Part shown: in pieces, positions 6,916 to 8,432 of the stretch
Position numbering within the stretch: position 1 is the first letter of the stretch
How the letters are laid out: every line of letters begins with the position of its first letter
Source: Treponema sp.
GTDB taxonomy: Bacteria > Spirochaetota > Spirochaetia > Treponematales > Treponemataceae
Length of the DNA: 8,432 bases
Assembly: GCA_017453705.1 (NCBI GenBank)
Contig: JAFTEK010000199.1
Span: 1 to 8,432, forward strand
Direction: 5' to 3'
Translations under genes and position numbers: made by a program
Notes under the pieces: model-generated
The model's input: the letters and a program-made list of their open reading frames with translations, nothing else
The model's database searches: none
What the model was told of the DNA's origin: nothing

Positions 6916-7737
6916 ATGGACGGTCTCCACATACTTTACAGGACTTTCCCAGGCCGACTCCTGCTAAAAATCCTTGCAACCCCTGCCCTTTCCAAGCTCT
7001 GCGGTCTTTTCTTGGATTCACCACCATCCGTATTCCTGATAAAACCTTTCATACGCAAGAACAAGATAAAACTTGACGACTACCAGACCGATGGCATACA
7101 TACATTCAATGAATTCTTCAGGCGCAAAATCAAAGAAGGAAAAAGGCAGTTCGATATGTCACCGTCCATCCTATGCGCCCCCTGCGACGGCCTTCTGTCC
7201 GCATGGCACATAGACACAACAGGCGGCACCGTCATCCCTGTCAAGCAAAGCCTATACACTGTCGCATCACTGCTGCAGGACAAGGCTCTTGCGGATTTAT
7301 ATAAAGGTGGAATCTGCCTAGTGTTCAGGCTGTGTGTAGACAACTACCATCGCTTCTGCTATGCGGACGGAGGGAAAAAAGGCAGGAATGTCTTTATCCC
7401 CGGTCAGCTGCACACTGTACGGCCTGTCGCACTGGAAAGCCTGCCTGTGTTCACCACAAACAGCAGGGAGTACACTGTAATAGAAAGCCCGACATTCGGA
7501 AAAATCATACAGATGGAAGTAGGAGCAATGCTCGTCGGAAGGATTGTAAACCTGGAAGGAGAAGGGCTTGCTGTGCGTGGCAAAGAAAAAGGATACTTTG
7601 AATACGGCGGGTCAACCGTGATTCTCCTCGTCGGGGCAGACAGGCTTTCCCTACGCCCCGACATAGAAGAAAACTCGCGACAAGGAATAGAAACAAGCAT
7701 CCGCATGGGGGAGCGAGTCGGTTCCCTGCAACACTAG
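6916..7737 (+). CDS. psd: Phosphatidylserine decarboxylase proenzyme
   Basis: This 273-residue pyruvoyl-dependent enzyme would decarboxylate phosphatidylserine to phosphatidylethanolamine at the inner membrane. The self-cleavage site is GGST (residues 231-234). Cleavage between G232 and S233 would give a beta chain and a short alpha chain of 41 residues with an N-terminal pyruvoyl group. The conserved aspartate is D91 in PCDGLLS, and H145 lies in DNYHRFCYADGG. QMEVGAMLVGRIV (199-211) and the region before the cleavage site are typical. The residue aligned with the E. coli triad histidine H147 appears to be C148. The length and the YHRFCY and GGST forms resemble, from memory, clostridial-type decarboxylases rather than the E. 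coli enzyme. ATG 6916 is 6 bp after the pssA stop, with a weak AAGG 4 bases upstream. Its stop overlaps that of the convergent lepA. Confidence 0.92.
   Translation: MDGLHILYRTFPGRLLLKILATPALSKLCGLFLDSPPSVFLIKPFIRKNKIKLDDYQTDGIHTFNEFFRRKIKEGKRQFDMSPSILCAPCDGLLSAWHIDTTGGTVIPVKQSLYTVASLLQDKALADLYKGGICLVFRLCVDNYHRFCYADGGKKGRNVFIPGQLHTVRPVALESLPVFTTNSREYTVIESPTFGKIIQMEVGAMLVGRIVNLEGEGLAVRGKEKGYFEYGGSTVILLVGADRLSLRPDIEENSRQGIETSIRMGERVGSLQH
7734..7737. other. CTAG shared by two convergent stop codons
   Basis: The plus-strand TAG of psd (7735-7737) and the minus-strand TAG of lepA (7736-7734) overlap within one CTAG palindrome, so the two coding regions overlap by 4 bp. No terminator hairpin is visible here. 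Confidence 0.95.
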
Positions 7738-8432
7738 TCCTGATCCTCCCGCTCACGCAGGACGGCAAGGAAGGCGGACTGGGGCAGTTCCACCTCGCCT
7801 GCAAGGAACATGCGCTTCTTACCCGCCTTCTGCTTTTCAAGCAGCTTGCGCTTTCGCGTCACATCGCCGCCGTAGCACTTGGCAAGCACGTCCTTGCGCA
7901 CGGGGTTCACCGTCTCGCGGGCGATTATCTGTCCGCCGATGGCCCCCTGAATGGCAATCTTGAACTGCTGGCGGGCAATCTCCCCCTTGAGCCGCTCGCA
8001 GACGGTCTTGGCGCGGGCGACCGCCGACGGCCGGTAGCACAGGGCGGCCATCGCATCGACCGGCTTGCCGTTTATGAGGATGTCCACCTTCACAAGGTCG
8101 GTCGGCCGGTAGTCGGTCAGCTCATAGTCAAAGCTCGCGTAGCCGCGGCTGTAGGACTTGAGCTTGTCGTAGAAGTCAAACAGGACTTCCGACAGGGGCA
8201 TGTCGTAGGTCAGTTCCACCCGCTTCTCGTCCAGGTACTGCATGTTTTTCTGCACTCCCCGCTTCATGCGGCACAGTTCCATGATTGACCCAAGGAATTC
8301 GGAGGGGGTGATGATGCTCGCGTCGATATACGGCTCTTCGGCGGCCTCTATCTTGCCATCGGGGAAGTCCGCCGGGTTGTCGCAGAAGAACCAGTCCTTG
8401 CCGGGCACCTTGAGCCGGTAGCGGACGGACGG
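7734..8432 (-). CDS. lepA: Elongation factor 4 (LepA), C-terminal 232 residues, 5' end beyond window
   Basis: This is the C-terminal part of the ribosome-associated GTPase LepA/EF4, which acts on the translating ribosome and is proposed to back-translocate it or to aid ribosome assembly. The N-terminal GTPase domain lies outside the window; about 40 percent of a usual 600-residue protein is present. The fragment opens with PSVRYRLKVPGKDW. The EF-G-like domain V region includes YIDASIITP, RGVQKNMQYLD and LSEVLFDFYDKLKSYSRGYAS. The LepA-specific C-terminal domain includes DLVKVDILINGKPVDA, RQQFKIAIQGAIG, KDVLAKCYGGD and RKRKLLEKQKAGKKRM, which distinguish it from EF-G and BipA. It ends in TAG (7736-7734), sharing bases with the stop of psd. 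Its third positions are strongly biased to G and C, unlike the neighbouring genes. Confidence 0.96.
   Translation of the reverse strand, partial: PSVRYRLKVPGKDWFFCDNPADFPDGKIEAAEEPYIDASIITPSEFLGSIMELCRMKRGVQKNMQYLDEKRVELTYDMPLSEVLFDFYDKLKSYSRGYASFDYELTDYRPTDLVKVDILINGKPVDAMAALCYRPSAVARAKTVCERLKGEIARQQFKIAIQGAIGGQIIARETVNPVRKDVLAKCYGGDVTRKRKLLEKQKAGKKRMFLAGEVELPQSAFLAVLREREDQD

Noticed and set aside
5410..7706. Antisense frames within the phospholipid operon, including about 210 codons at 6300-6932
   Set aside because: They shadow genes with clear catalytic motifs on the plus strand and show no recognisable features.

Overview
The window looks like a chromosomal segment of a spirochaete, most likely a Treponema. 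The evidence is a giant coiled-coil protein of the kind I recall only from spirochaetes, together with the style of the lipid enzymes. No RNA genes, insertion sequences, phage genes or CRISPR arrays are visible. Coding density is very high: the longest gap between genes is about 113 bp, and no stretch over 300 bp lacks a gene.

Left half (1-4316, minus strand): one open frame of at least 1438 codons, running off the left edge. It encodes a single-span membrane-anchored, apparently proline-free coiled-coil rod with two blocks of 22-residue (66-bp) repeats. It starts at a GTG 63 bp after the stop of the upstream same-strand gene. A good promoter (TTGTTT, 17 bp, TATAAT) overlaps the end of that gene.

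Middle (4380-5054 minus, then 5168-7737 plus): a HAD-superfamily phosphatase gene is transcribed away from a tight three-gene plus-strand cluster. The cluster encodes a flippase-like membrane protein (UPF0104 / LPG-synthase transmembrane domain family), a CDP-alcohol phosphatidyltransferase best read as phosphatidylserine synthase, and phosphatidylserine decarboxylase. Gaps are 11 and 6 bp, so the cluster is very probably one operon. The last two enzymes make phosphatidylethanolamine from CDP-diacylglycerol and serine. The membrane protein could move a lipid across the inner membrane, but that is inference from context.

Right end (7734-8432, minus strand): the C-terminal 232 residues of translation factor LepA (EF4). 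It converges on the decarboxylase gene, and the two stop codons overlap within one CTAG palindrome. This gene is clearly more GC-rich than the rest of the window.

The most unusual element is the giant repeat-built rod. The rest is recognisable housekeeping, with some sequence-level oddities in the lipid enzymes.
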